A DNA stretch of 54,698 bases, taken from an uncultured Bacteroidota bacterium. Lineage in GTDB: Bacteria; Bacteroidota; Bacteroidia; Flavobacteriales; Flavobacteriaceae. Both the position numbers and the translations under genes were made by a program. The notes beneath the pieces were generated by a model. It had not been told where the DNA came from, ran no database searches, and worked only from the letters and a program-made list of their open reading frames with translations. Of the stretch, positions 1 to 9,993 are shown one piece after another (position 1 is the first letter of the stretch; each line of letters starts with the position of its first letter). The DNA lies in NCBI GenBank assembly GCA_902509675.1, contig CABWYN010000005.1, positions 1-54,698 on the forward strand, written 5' to 3'.

Positions 1-1
1 T

Positions 2-2902
2 GTAGGTTTTATAACTCAGGAAATTATTTTAAACGGACAAAAGAATTTAAATATTACCTTAGAAGAAGACTTGTTTGGTTTAGAAGAAGTAACTATTGTT
101 GCATACGGTCAACAAAAGAAAGAAAGTGTTATCGCGGCTGTTACTTCGGTTGATCCAACAGAACTAAGAGTGCCAACAAGTAATCTGACTACATCACTTG
201 CTGGAAGGGTAGCCGGCTTAATATCATATCAAAGGAGTGGAGAGCCTGGAAGGGATAATGCTGAGTTTTTTATTAGAGGTGTTAGTACTTTTGGCTATGC
301 TAGATCTCCTTTAATTTTAATTGACGGAATTGAAACTACCTCAACTGATCTTGCCAGACTTCAGCCTGATGACATAGCCAGTTTTTCGATAATGAAGGAT
401 GCTACAGCCACCGCTTTGTATGGTGCAAGAGGAGCAAATGGAGTTATAATGGTTACAACAAAAGAAGGTAAGCAGGGAAAAGTAAAGTTAAATATTAGAT
501 ATGAAAAAGCATATACCAGTGCTACTAGAAAAGTATCAATTGCTGACCCTATAACCTATATGAGGCTTCATAATGAAGCGCTTGCAACAAGAGACCCTCT
601 GGGAGGGAGAATATATTCGTTAGAAAAAATTCTAATTTCACAGGATCCAAACCGAAATAAAATGGCATACCCAACTATTAATTGGTTTGATGAGCTTTTA
701 GAAGACTACACTTTAAATAGTAGATTTAACTTTAATGTCAGTGGGGGCGGGAAAATAGCCAGATATTATTTAGCCGCAACGGTGAATACAGACAACGGAA
801 ACTTAAAAATTGAGCCCCAAAATAACTTTAATAATAATATAAATTTTAACAGAATATCTCTTAGATCTAATGTTAATATAAATCTAACCCCGACAACAGA
901 AGTTGCTGTTAGATTTAATGGGAATTTTGACGATTATAATGGTCCTCTAAACGGGGGTGAAGAAATTTATAAACAGGCAATGCAAACAAACCCTGTTTTG
1001 TATCCAAAATATTATGAGCCTGATGCCAATTACTTTAACTCAACACATATTTTATTTGGTAATTACGGTCAATTTGGAGATTATCTGAACCCTTACGCAA
1101 ATATGGTAAGAGGATATAAAGATGAAAGTTATAATAATGTATTGGCTACAGTTGAGATAAAACAAAATCTGGACTTTTTAACCAAAGGACTTAAAGCCAG
1201 GGCTCTTATTAATACATCAAGATACTCATTTTATAACCTTGAAAGAAAATACAATCCTTTTTATTACACTTTAGCCAATTATGATTTTCAAAGTGATATA
1301 TATTCCTTAATTGCTTTAAATCCAAATCAAGGAACCGAGTATCTAGAATATAATGAAGGAGCTAAAACCATATCTAACTCAGTCTATTTTGAGGGATCTC
1401 TTAACTACAATAAGATATTTAACGAAAAACATAATGTTTCAGGAATGTTGGTTGGGATTTTAAGAGAGTTAAAATATGCTAATAACGGAAATCTTCAAAC
1501 CTCCTTACCCTACAGAAATCTTGGACTTTCTGGAAGATTTACATACGCGTTAGACAGCAAATATTTTGCTGAATTTAATTTTGGATTAAACGGATCTGAA
1601 AGATTTGCTAAAAGCGAAAGGTTTGGATTCTTCCCTTCATTTGGTTTTGGCTGGTATATGTCAAATGAAAATTTTATGAAAAAATATGAAAATACCATCA
1701 CAAAGCTAAAATTTAAGGGGACATATGGTTTAGTAGGAAATGATCAAATTGGTAGTGCATCAGATAGATTTTTCTACATTTCCCAAGTAAATCTGAATGA
1801 TGGCTCAATGGGCTCAATGTTTGGCCAAGAGTTCAGTAACTATTTAAACGGAATCAGTATTGATAGATATGCAAATGATCAAATCACTTGGGAAAAAGCT
1901 AGAATGATGAATGTTGGATTTGAATTGGGTTTGTTTGGAATGATAGATCTTCAAGCTGACTATTTTACAGAGTATCGATCGAATATTTTAATGGATAGAG
2001 CCCAGACACCATCAACGCTAGGATTGCAAGCACCCATAAGAGCTAATGTTGGTGAAGCCTCCTCAAAAGGATTTGAATTCACAATTGATTATAAGCAAGA
2101 TTTTAGAAATGATTTTTTTCTTTCTGCCAGAGCTAACTTTTCTTATGCAACAAGTAAATTTGAAGTTTACGATGAATTAGATTATGTCTCTGCAGGATTA
2201 CCCTGGAGATCAAGAATAGGTCTAAATTTATCACAACCTTATGGTTATATAGCTGAAAGATTGTTTATTGATGATGCTGATATTGCAAACTCACCTCTTC
2301 AAACTTTTGGAGAATATATGCCTGGAGACATTAAATATAAAGACATAAATAATGATGGAATTATTGATATAAACGACGAAGTTCCAATTGGATACCCAAC
2401 TACACCAGAGATAATTTATGGATTTGGTGTTTCGAGCAGCTATAAAAATTTTGATCTTTCATTTTTCTTTCAAGGCTCTGCCAGATCATCTTTTTTTATA
2501 GATGCATACAGAACATCTCCTTTTATTGACACCAGCGGAAGTGCAATTGGAAACAATGCCCTATTAACCTCTTGGGCAAATGATTATTGGTCTGAAAACG
2601 ACAGAAATCTCTACGCGGCATGGCCAAGATTGTCTGACCAGCTTATAGATAACAATAATAGAAATAGTACCTGGTGGTTACGTGATGGAGGTTTTTTAAG
2701 ACTAAAATCTTTAGAAATTGGATATTCAATAAAGCCAGAAGATATCGAGAAATTAAAATTAGAATCTCTCAGGATATATCTAAGCGGAACTAATTTATTG
2801 ACATTTAGTAAATTTAAAATTTGGGATGTGGAAATGGGTGGAAATGGGCTCGGATACCCAATTCAACGAGGAATCAATCTGGGACTAAATATGAATTTTT
2901 AA
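2..2902 (+). CDS. SusC-like TonB-dependent receptor (5' end outside window)
   Basis: Outer-membrane TonB-dependent importer of the SusC/RagA family, which pairs with a SusD lipoprotein to take up oligosaccharides. The frame is open from base 2, so the gene starts upstream and the signal peptide and most of the carboxypeptidase-like domain are missing. Visible parts are the TonB-box region LEEVTIVAYGQQKKES, the plug with FIRGVSTFGY, the SusC-typical LILIDGIE and KDATATALYGARGANG, then a long beta-barrel ending in GLNMNF. SusD starts 2 bp after the stop. Family assignment is secure; mannan or N-glycan as substrate is inferred from the downstream GH92 enzymes. Confidence 0.96.
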   Translation, partial: VGFITQEIILNGQKNLNITLEEDLFGLEEVTIVAYGQQKKESVIAAVTSVDPTELRVPTSNLTTSLAGRVAGLISYQRSGEPGRDNAEFFIRGVSTFGYARSPLILIDGIETTSTDLARLQPDDIASFSIMKDATATALYGARGANGVIMVTTKEGKQGKVKLNIRYEKAYTSATRKVSIADPITYMRLHNEALATRDPLGGRIYSLEKILISQDPNRNKMAYPTINWFDELLEDYTLNSRFNFNVSGGGKIARYYLAATVNTDNGNLKIEPQNNFNNNINFNRISLRSNVNINLTPTTEVAVRFNGNFDDYNGPLNGGEEIYKQAMQTNPVLYPKYYEPDANYFNSTHILFGNYGQFGDYLNPYANMVRGYKDESYNNVLATVEIKQNLDFLTKGLKARALINTSRYSFYNLERKYNPFYYTLANYDFQSDIYSLIALNPNQGTEYLEYNEGAKTISNSVYFEGSLNYNKIFNEKHNVSGMLVGILRELKYANNGNLQTSLPYRNLGLSGRFTYALDSKYFAEFNFGLNGSERFAKSERFGFFPSFGFGWYMSNENFMKKYENTITKLKFKGTYGLVGNDQIGSASDRFFYISQVNLNDGSMGSMFGQEFSNYLNGISIDRYANDQITWEKARMMNVGFELGLFGMIDLQADYFTEYRSNILMDRAQTPSTLGLQAPIRANVGEASSKGFEFTIDYKQDFRNDFFLSARANFSYATSKFEVYDELDYVSAGLPWRSRIGLNLSQPYGYIAERLFIDDADIANSPLQTFGEYMPGDIKYKDINNDGIIDINDEVPIGYPTTPEIIYGFGVSSSYKNFDLSFFFQGSARSSFFIDAYRTSPFIDTSGSAIGNNALLTSWANDYWSENDRNLYAAWPRLSDQLIDNNNRNSTWWLRDGGFLRLKSLEIGYSIKPEDIEKLKLESLRIYLSGTNLLTFSKFKIWDVEMGGNGLGYPIQRGINLGLNMNF

Positions 2903-2903
2903 T

Positions 2904-4844
2904 ATGATAAAAAATAAATATTACATACTAATCGTATTCTTCTTTTTTTCAGCATGTGAAAAAGAATTCTTAAATGTTGTTCCCGATAATATTGCCACTA
3001 TTGATCTTGCTTTTAATAACAGGGCTACAGCCGAGAGGTTTTTATCTACTTGCTACACGTATATTCCTGAACATGCCCACGCTGAACAAAACTTTTCGTT
3101 ATTAGCTGGAGATGAAATTTGGTATTATGCAGAGAATGATTTTTATATGAATAATGAAACTAGCTTTAGAGTCGCCAAAGGTCTTCAAAATTCAGCATCC
3201 CCTTATTTAAATTATTGGGAAGGGGGAAGAGGAGCTCCACATAGTTTATTTGTTGGGCTTAGGGATTGTAATATATTTTTAGAAAATTTAATTTCTGTTC
3301 CTGGTCTTGAAGAGGAAGAAAGACAGCGCTGGTTAGCTGAAGTAAAAGTTTTAAAAGCCTTTTATCATTTTTGGCTTCTCAGAATGTATGGTCCAATTCC
3401 AGTTATAAGAGACAACCTTTATGTGGGTGCCTCGTTAGAAGAAAGTCAAGTACCTAGAAATTCAGTTGATGAAGTGGTTGATTATATCGTTGAGTTAATT
3501 GACGAGGTTATTGCAAGTGAGGCATTGCCTGGAATTATCAATTATATCTACACTGAACAAGGAAGAATGACATTACCTGCTGCAAAAGCAATTAAAGCCA
3601 AAGCATTAGTACTGGCAGCAAGCCCTATGTTTAACGGTAATACAGATTTCAGTGAATTAGTTAGTGCTGAAGGAACTCCTTTAGTTAGCCAAACCTATGA
3701 TCAAAATAAATGGGAGCTGGCAAAAGATGCACTTTTAGATGCAATTAATGAAGCTCACTCAAACGGGCATTCACTTTATCAATTCACCGATCAGGTTCCA
3801 ATTAATGGAGATATAAATGACGTGGTTAGACAGGAGTTAACTCATAGAGCTGGCATAACTGATCCGTTTAATCCAGGAATTATTTGGGCATTTGAACCAG
3901 CTTGGACTGGTGATTTACAAATGTGGAGTCAGCCAAGATGGACAGCTGATCACCAGGCTTTATTCGGCTACACAAAAAAATCTCACGCACCTACTTTAAA
4001 TATGGTCGAAACCTTTTACACTAAAAATGGCGTCCCCATTAACGAAGATGTTTCTTGGGATTATGATAATAGGTTTAGTGTTTCTTCTGTAAATGAAGAT
4101 GATCTTTATCATAAATATTACGTTGAAAGCGATTACAGTACAGCTAAACTACACTTGGAAAGAGAGCCTCGCTTTTATTCAACAATTGGTTTTGACGGAG
4201 GAAAATGGTTTTCATTGGAAACTCCAAATATTGAACAAATTCCATATTTAAACGCAAAAGCAGGCGCCCCGTCAGGAAAAAATGGTTTTGAAATATATTC
4301 TATTACAGGTTATTTTGCGAAAAAACTTGTTCATTATGAAAATATAATTTCTTTACAAGGATCAACCATTAAAGGATATTCTTTTCCGATTATCAGAATG
4401 GCAGATTTATATTTAAATTATGCTGAGGCTTTAAACGAAACCAAAGAATCTCCTGATTCGGAAGTATATGAATACATTCAAGCTGTACGACATAATGCTG
4501 GTTTAGATCAAGACAGTGACCTCTTAAATACATGGGCGCAATTCTCTAATAATCCTGGAAAGCCATCTTCAAAGGAGGGAATGAGAGAAATTATACAACA
4601 AGAAAGGATGGTTGAATTAGCATTAGAGGGTTATAGGTATTGGGATTTAAGAAGATGGAAATTAGCTGAAGAATATTTTAGTAAACCAATTAGAGGGTGG
4701 AACATATTTAGATCAGATGTTGAAGGGTTTTACGAAGTTGAAAATATTTACTACAGAAATTTTTTAAAGAAAGATTATCTATGGCCAATAAGCCAAAATG
4801 AAATACTAAGAAACCCTAACTTAATTCAAAATCCTGGATGGTAA
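2904..4844 (+). CDS. SusD/RagB family nutrient-binding outer-membrane lipoprotein
   Basis: Surface glycan-binding lipoprotein that caps the SusC channel. It has a hydrophobic signal ending in a lipobox (FFFSAC, Cys about residue 18) followed by EKEFL, typical of SusD. Family signatures are LRDCNIFLENL, VKVLKAFYHFWLLRMYGPIPV, KAIKAKALVLAASPMFNG and, near the C-terminus, IRMADLYLNYAEALNE and YRYWDLRRW. At 646 residues the length is normal to slightly long. It starts 2 bp after the SusC stop, so the two are surely cotranscribed. Confidence 0.96.
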   Translation: MIKNKYYILIVFFFFSACEKEFLNVVPDNIATIDLAFNNRATAERFLSTCYTYIPEHAHAEQNFSLLAGDEIWYYAENDFYMNNETSFRVAKGLQNSASPYLNYWEGGRGAPHSLFVGLRDCNIFLENLISVPGLEEEERQRWLAEVKVLKAFYHFWLLRMYGPIPVIRDNLYVGASLEESQVPRNSVDEVVDYIVELIDEVIASEALPGIINYIYTEQGRMTLPAAKAIKAKALVLAASPMFNGNTDFSELVSAEGTPLVSQTYDQNKWELAKDALLDAINEAHSNGHSLYQFTDQVPINGDINDVVRQELTHRAGITDPFNPGIIWAFEPAWTGDLQMWSQPRWTADHQALFGYTKKSHAPTLNMVETFYTKNGVPINEDVSWDYDNRFSVSSVNEDDLYHKYYVESDYSTAKLHLEREPRFYSTIGFDGGKWFSLETPNIEQIPYLNAKAGAPSGKNGFEIYSITGYFAKKLVHYENIISLQGSTIKGYSFPIIRMADLYLNYAEALNETKESPDSEVYEYIQAVRHNAGLDQDSDLLNTWAQFSNNPGKPSSKEGMREIIQQERMVELALEGYRYWDLRRWKLAEEYFSKPIRGWNIFRSDVEGFYEVENIYYRNFLKKDYLWPISQNEILRNPNLIQNPGW

Positions 4845-4853
4845 AATATTAAT

Positions 4854-6062
4854 ATGAACTATAAAAATTTAACAATTATATCCGTTTTTTTAATCCTTAT
4901 TTTAATGATTTCGTGTACCGATGATTCGCAGCACGGGCCTTATGGAAGTGATAATATAGCCCCCGGTCCTGTTGTAGTTGACAATATTCTAAATACTGCC
5001 GGTGGAGCGGTAATTTATTTTACTCCTCCAAATGACGAGGACCTATTGTATGTAAAAGCTTCATTTGAAGATGAAAACTCAATTGAAAGAGAAGTAATTG
5101 TTTCTGCCGTAATTGATTCCTTAAGTATTGTAGGATTTGCAGAGGAAGGTACTTATCCTGTTGACGTAATTGCAGTGGACAGAGGTGAAAATGAATCAAT
5201 TCCAACAACGATTAATATATCTCCACTAGAGGCTCCAATTCATGGCATACTAAATTCAATGGTAGGAAATGCAGATTTTGGAGGCATTAATATTGCATAT
5301 GAAAACCCAACCAGAGCTGAGGTCTCGTTGAATATGTCTACTTTGGATAGCAGTGGAAATCTTGTATTTAGAGAATCTTTTTACACTAGTCAAGCCAGTA
5401 ATTCTTACAGCTTTAGAGGATACGATCCAGTTTCTACTGTTTTTGTAATTTATGTTGAAGACAAGTGGGGTAACCAGACAGAAACTAGAAGTTTTGAGGT
5501 AACGCCGTTAGAAGATGTTTTTTTAGATAAAGCATATTGGGCAATAGAATCAATGCCTGGTGATGAAAGTTTTAGTGAGTACGGCTTTTCGGCAAATCAA
5601 ATATGGGACGGGTACTGGAGTAATCAATGGAATTGCGGTCATACCAATTTTCTTTCACTACCTCATCAATTAACTTTAGACCTTGGACAAACCACAAAAT
5701 TAAATCGATTCAAACTTTATCAAAGAGGAGGGTCTGAGCTTTATAAACATGGAAATCCAAAAATATTTAAAATGTATGGAAGAGAAAATCTTGATGCATT
5801 GCCGATTTATGACCCAGCTGACCCAGGTGGTGGATGGATCTATCTTGGAACATTTGAGTCGTTTAAACCTTCTGGCCTTCCACCAGGTTCAAATACTGCT
5901 GAAGATTATGAATTTCAAGATAACGGTGAAGATTTTGTCTTTGGATATGATGCTAGACAATATGACATCAGATACATAAGACTTGTAAATGTTGAGTCTT
6001 GGAACAATCAAATGGTTACTGTAATCGGAGAATTATCCTTTTGGGGAAGTATAATAAATTAG
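4854..6062 (+). CDS. Surface lipoprotein, DUF4959/DUF5126/DUF5000-type (discoidin-like C-terminus)
   Basis: A 402-residue lipoprotein (lipobox LMISC, then TDDSQ) in the position where such loci encode an extra surface glycan-binding protein. The N-terminal half resembles the Ig-like DUF4959 and DUF5126 domains (GGAVIYFTPPNDEDLLYV; GTYPVDVIAVDRGEN). The C-terminal 170 residues look like the F5/8 type C (discoidin) fold DUF5000, with LTLDLGQTTKLNRFKLYQR, FKMYGRENL and IRYIRLVNVESWN. It probably binds the polysaccharide at the cell surface; domain names are from memory of the families and binding is inferred. Confidence 0.85.
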   Translation: MNYKNLTIISVFLILILMISCTDDSQHGPYGSDNIAPGPVVVDNILNTAGGAVIYFTPPNDEDLLYVKASFEDENSIEREVIVSAVIDSLSIVGFAEEGTYPVDVIAVDRGENESIPTTINISPLEAPIHGILNSMVGNADFGGINIAYENPTRAEVSLNMSTLDSSGNLVFRESFYTSQASNSYSFRGYDPVSTVFVIYVEDKWGNQTETRSFEVTPLEDVFLDKAYWAIESMPGDESFSEYGFSANQIWDGYWSNQWNCGHTNFLSLPHQLTLDLGQTTKLNRFKLYQRGGSELYKHGNPKIFKMYGRENLDALPIYDPADPGGGWIYLGTFESFKPSGLPPGSNTAEDYEFQDNGEDFVFGYDARQYDIRYIRLVNVESWNNQMVTVIGELSFWGSIIN

Positions 6063-6064
6063 AT

Positions 6065-7828
6065 ATGAAAAGAAGTAATTACATAATTTATTTAAAATTA
6101 ATAACCTTTTTATTTATTATTAATTCTACTTCATGTGATGACATGAATTCAATTCATGAAGATTATCTTCAAGGCGAACAAGTTTATGCGGGAAAGCTAG
6201 ATACACTAGAAGTACGTCCTGGTTATTACAGGGCTCAATTAGAAGGTCAAACACAGTTTTTAGGAAATTCAAATCAGATTATAATTGAATATGAGGATCA
6301 AGTAAATGTTTATGATATTAACGAACAGAATATAAATAATGGTATTTACAGTATGATTCTGCCTGATCTGGAAGAAAAATCATATGAATTTACCGTTACT
6401 ACACAAGACGATATTGGCAACTTATCAATTTCTCAAGTTGTTGCAGGAAGCGCGGTTGGAGATATTTTTCTTTCTGACCAAGACCCAAGAGAAATGATAG
6501 ACTTTACATTTGAAGATGATGGAACCTATGCTAATTTTTTTGGAAATGCTCAATCAGAAAATGTAATCTTTACTACGATTAACTATGAAAATGAATTTGA
6601 TGAAATTATGGTTGATACTTTGTTTTTTGAAGAGAGCAGAAAAAAACTAATTTTATTTAAACCCAACGGAAATTTAACAACAAAATCAGTTGTACAGTCT
6701 GGCTTAAACGGGATTGATTCAATAGCTTTAGCTCCTTTAAGTTACACCATGCCAGATGTCACTTATTCTCAATTAAACAAAAGTTATATGCGTCTTGTGA
6801 ATATGCCTAGCGATAATCCTGGGAATTTCAATGGGGCTACTCCAAATGAATATTTATTTGACGGGGTTACATCATGGAATGGAGATGACACATTTACATA
6901 TAACTCGGGGCCAAATAGTTTACCACATCATTTCACGGTTGATCTGGGGGTTAGAACAAATTTGAGAAGAATTGATTTAAATATGATAGATCCTGAAGTT
7001 GATGCTTCAAGTAATGCTACATACGTTCAAATTTGGGGAAGAGATAATATTCTTTTTGCAGAGACTGAAGCAAGTGATGAAAATATGTTTATCAATGCCG
7101 GTTGGGTTTTACTTCACGAAGAGGAAATAACGAATACATTTGAAGGAATGGCAAGTTTATCAATAGCGCCTTTAAGTTCTTTAAAACGATTTATTAGGAT
7201 CAGGACGACAGGTTCGGTAGGAGATCAAGAAGTAAAATTTACAGAACTTACGTTTTACGGAGAAGACACACAAGCAATAAATTTAGATAAATCCTTACAC
7301 AGCTTACAGAACATGCCTAGTGATAATCCAGGAACATTTTACGGGGGCAATCCTGAAAGCCACTTGTTTGATAATAATAATTTTTACTCTGGAGATAGCT
7401 ACAGCTACCACTCTGGTGAAAATGCAATACCTGGTCATTTTACAATTGATCTTGGAGTATCAACTTACCTCTCAAAAATTGATATTGATTTCCGCCCTAA
7501 TTGGAGTTTTTCTGGAAATACTCCAAATGAACTAGAAATTTGGGGTAGACAAGATTTAACCGACGCTGAAACATTACCTGCTTTTGAAAGTTCAGGAAAT
7601 TCTGTCATATCAGATCCTGTCACATCAGATACTTTTCAAAATGCAGGCTGGATTCTTTTACATACAGAAACATTTAACGGTGCAAATACAAATGATATTG
7701 AAATTGATTTTAACAGTGAACAAAAGTCAAGATACGTAAGAATAAGATATACGAGTACAGTTGGTGAAAGTGCATGCCAGTTTATAGAAATGGGGTTCGG
7801 AGGTTTTGGATCATTTGACGTAAACTAA
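6065..7828 (+). CDS. Surface lipoprotein with DUF4998-like N-terminus and two discoidin-like domains
   Basis: The ATG at 6065 is chosen over upstream in-frame codons because it lies 2 bp after the previous stop and gives a signal peptide with lipobox (NSTSC-DD). The N-terminus (LDTLEVRPGYYRAQLEG) resembles DUF4998. Two F5/8 type C-like domains follow, each opening with the same NMPSDNPG motif: one from about residue 240 (HHFTVDLGVRTNLRRIDL, VQIWGRDN) and one from about 405 (GHFTIDLGVSTYLSKIDI, LEIWGRQD). The two domains probably arose by internal duplication. Likely a glycan-binding surface protein of the mannan locus; ligand not visible. Confidence 0.85.
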   Translation: MKRSNYIIYLKLITFLFIINSTSCDDMNSIHEDYLQGEQVYAGKLDTLEVRPGYYRAQLEGQTQFLGNSNQIIIEYEDQVNVYDINEQNINNGIYSMILPDLEEKSYEFTVTTQDDIGNLSISQVVAGSAVGDIFLSDQDPREMIDFTFEDDGTYANFFGNAQSENVIFTTINYENEFDEIMVDTLFFEESRKKLILFKPNGNLTTKSVVQSGLNGIDSIALAPLSYTMPDVTYSQLNKSYMRLVNMPSDNPGNFNGATPNEYLFDGVTSWNGDDTFTYNSGPNSLPHHFTVDLGVRTNLRRIDLNMIDPEVDASSNATYVQIWGRDNILFAETEASDENMFINAGWVLLHEEEITNTFEGMASLSIAPLSSLKRFIRIRTTGSVGDQEVKFTELTFYGEDTQAINLDKSLHSLQNMPSDNPGTFYGGNPESHLFDNNNFYSGDSYSYHSGENAIPGHFTIDLGVSTYLSKIDIDFRPNWSFSGNTPNELEIWGRQDLTDAETLPAFESSGNSVISDPVTSDTFQNAGWILLHTETFNGANTNDIEIDFNSEQKSRYVRIRYTSTVGESACQFIEMGFGGFGSFDVN

Positions 7829-7838
7829 AATAAAAATC

Positions 7839-9983
7839 ATGAAAAAGAAATATAAATTTTTATTTATTTTTTTTATGATTTTTAGCGTTTCTTCTTCACA
7901 AGAATATTCAAAAATTGTAGATACTAAGATTGGAACAACAGGTAACGGATTAGCATGTGGTTATAATTTTATAGGGGCCACTTATCCTTTTGGAATGATT
8001 CAATTTACTCCTAGTTTTTTCTCTCCAAATAAGGGATTTGTTGTTACTCAACTAAATGGAGCGGGGTGCTCAAATATGGGAAATTTTCCGATTATTCCTT
8101 TAAATGGCGATATCAAAAAGTCTCCAAATGATATGAACTCATTTGAAAAATTTAGCAGGATAAATTCTTCTCAGGCAGGTTATTTATCAGTAACCATGAA
8201 CAATAATATTAATGTTGACCTAACGGCAACAAACAGATCGGGTGTAGCTAAATTTGAATTCAATAATTCTAATACAAGCACATTAATCATTGGGTCTGGT
8301 ATAACCTCATCTTCCCCTGAAAAAATTAAAGATGCATATGTTAAAATAACCTCATCAAATAGTTGTGAAGGATATACAAGAGGAGGTGATTTTTGTGGAA
8401 CTGAGACTGATTATAAAATATTTTTTGCTGCAGAGTTTGACAGGCAGTCCAAAAAAAATGGAACATGGAAAGAAAATAGGTTTAGTGAAAATAGCAGTAG
8501 TCGTGGTAAAAACTCAGGTGCCTTTTTCACTTTCAATACAGAGAAAAAAAAAGAAATTAATTATAGGATAGCGATTTCATATGTTTCAATTGAAAATGCT
8601 AGAGAAAATCTTGAAAAAGAGAATAAGTATGAGAGTTTCAATCAGTACAAACAAGAAACTATGTCTGTTTGGGATAAAACTCTTTCAAAAATAAAAATTG
8701 AGAGTAATGACCAGGATAAACTGAAACAATTTTACACACATTTCTACCATTCTTTAATACATCCGAATATTGTTAGTGATAGTAATGGAGAATACATGGG
8801 GGCAGACTTTAAAGTCAAAAAAACCAAAAATGGCAGAAACCAATATAGCTCATTTAGTGTCTGGGACACCTACAGAACACAGGGGCAATTATTAGCAATG
8901 TTGTTCCCTAAAAAAAGTAGTGATATGATGGAATCATTAGTGAATTTTGCAGAAGAAGCAGGTGGTTATGGAAGGTGGATTTTAGCCAATATTGAAACTG
9001 GAATTATGCAAGGTGATCCTACTCCAATATTGATTTCAAATTCTTTTGCTTTTGGAGGAGATGATTTTAATCTCGAAAAAGCTTATAAGTATATGAAGAG
9101 AGGGGCTTTGGTTCCCAGAGTTTACTCACAAAAACAAGAAATTAGACCCTATCTGGAAGAATACATTAAACACGGCCAAACATTTGCATCAATGTCTTTG
9201 GAATATGCATCATCTGATTTTGCGATTGCTCAATTTGCGCTAGGTGCTATGTCAAATAAATCTGACTATTCCTTTTTTAAAAAAAGATCTCAACACTGGA
9301 AGAATATTTATAATTCAAAAACAAAGTGGCTAAACTCAAGATACCCAAACGGAGTCTGGAAAGATAAAAGTCATGATTGGAGAGAAGGTACCTATAAAAA
9401 TTATTTTTGGATGGTTCCTCATAATCTTAAAAATCTAATCGATACCATTGGAGGAAATAAGTTTGCAGAGCAAAGACTTGACTCTTTATTTGTAAGGCTT
9501 GATGCTGAATACGAACAGGACTGGTTTGCGTCAGGAAATGAACCTGACTTCCAAGTTCCTTGGATCTATAATTGGATAGAAAAACCTGAAAAAACATCGA
9601 TAACAATCGAGAGAATAATAAATGAAATGTACAGCAGTGATGTTGATGGTCTTCCTGGAAATGATGATCTAGGTACTATGGGCGCATGGTATGTTTTTGC
9701 TTCTGTCGGTCTATACCCAATGATTCCTGGAGTTGGTGGATTTTCGATAAATATTCCTCAGTTTGACTCAATCGACATAAAACTTCCAGAAAACAAAATT
9801 TTAAAAATTAGAAAAGAAGGAGCTGAAAATTATTATATAAATTCATTAAAACTAAGAGACAAATCACATTATTCAACATGGATAAGTTGGGAAAAAATAA
9901 AAAAAGGAGGAATTTTAAATTATCAAATATCAAACGAAAAAAATGATAAATGGTTTTTAAATGCACCGCCTAGTTATAACTAA
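7839..9983 (+). CDS. GH92 family alpha-mannosidase (1 of 3)
   Basis: Glycoside hydrolase family 92, calcium-dependent exo-alpha-mannosidases. A Sec signal peptide (cleavage near SVSSSQEYS) precedes an N-terminal beta-sandwich with DTKIGTTGNG and an (alpha/alpha)6 C-terminal half. The family acid motif appears as DWREGTYKNY and the acidic motif as DGLPGNDDLGTMGAWYVFAS near residue 630. At 714 residues it is somewhat shorter and more divergent than the two GH92 proteins that follow. Lies 10 bp after the discoidin lipoprotein. Linkage specificity (alpha-1,2, -1,3, -1,4 or -1,6) cannot be read from sequence alone. Confidence 0.93.
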   Translation: MKKKYKFLFIFFMIFSVSSSQEYSKIVDTKIGTTGNGLACGYNFIGATYPFGMIQFTPSFFSPNKGFVVTQLNGAGCSNMGNFPIIPLNGDIKKSPNDMNSFEKFSRINSSQAGYLSVTMNNNINVDLTATNRSGVAKFEFNNSNTSTLIIGSGITSSSPEKIKDAYVKITSSNSCEGYTRGGDFCGTETDYKIFFAAEFDRQSKKNGTWKENRFSENSSSRGKNSGAFFTFNTEKKKEINYRIAISYVSIENARENLEKENKYESFNQYKQETMSVWDKTLSKIKIESNDQDKLKQFYTHFYHSLIHPNIVSDSNGEYMGADFKVKKTKNGRNQYSSFSVWDTYRTQGQLLAMLFPKKSSDMMESLVNFAEEAGGYGRWILANIETGIMQGDPTPILISNSFAFGGDDFNLEKAYKYMKRGALVPRVYSQKQEIRPYLEEYIKHGQTFASMSLEYASSDFAIAQFALGAMSNKSDYSFFKKRSQHWKNIYNSKTKWLNSRYPNGVWKDKSHDWREGTYKNYFWMVPHNLKNLIDTIGGNKFAEQRLDSLFVRLDAEYEQDWFASGNEPDFQVPWIYNWIEKPEKTSITIERIINEMYSSDVDGLPGNDDLGTMGAWYVFASVGLYPMIPGVGGFSINIPQFDSIDIKLPENKILKIRKEGAENYYINSLKLRDKSHYSTWISWEKIKKGGILNYQISNEKNDKWFLNAPPSYN

Positions 9984-9993
9984 ATTAAAAAAA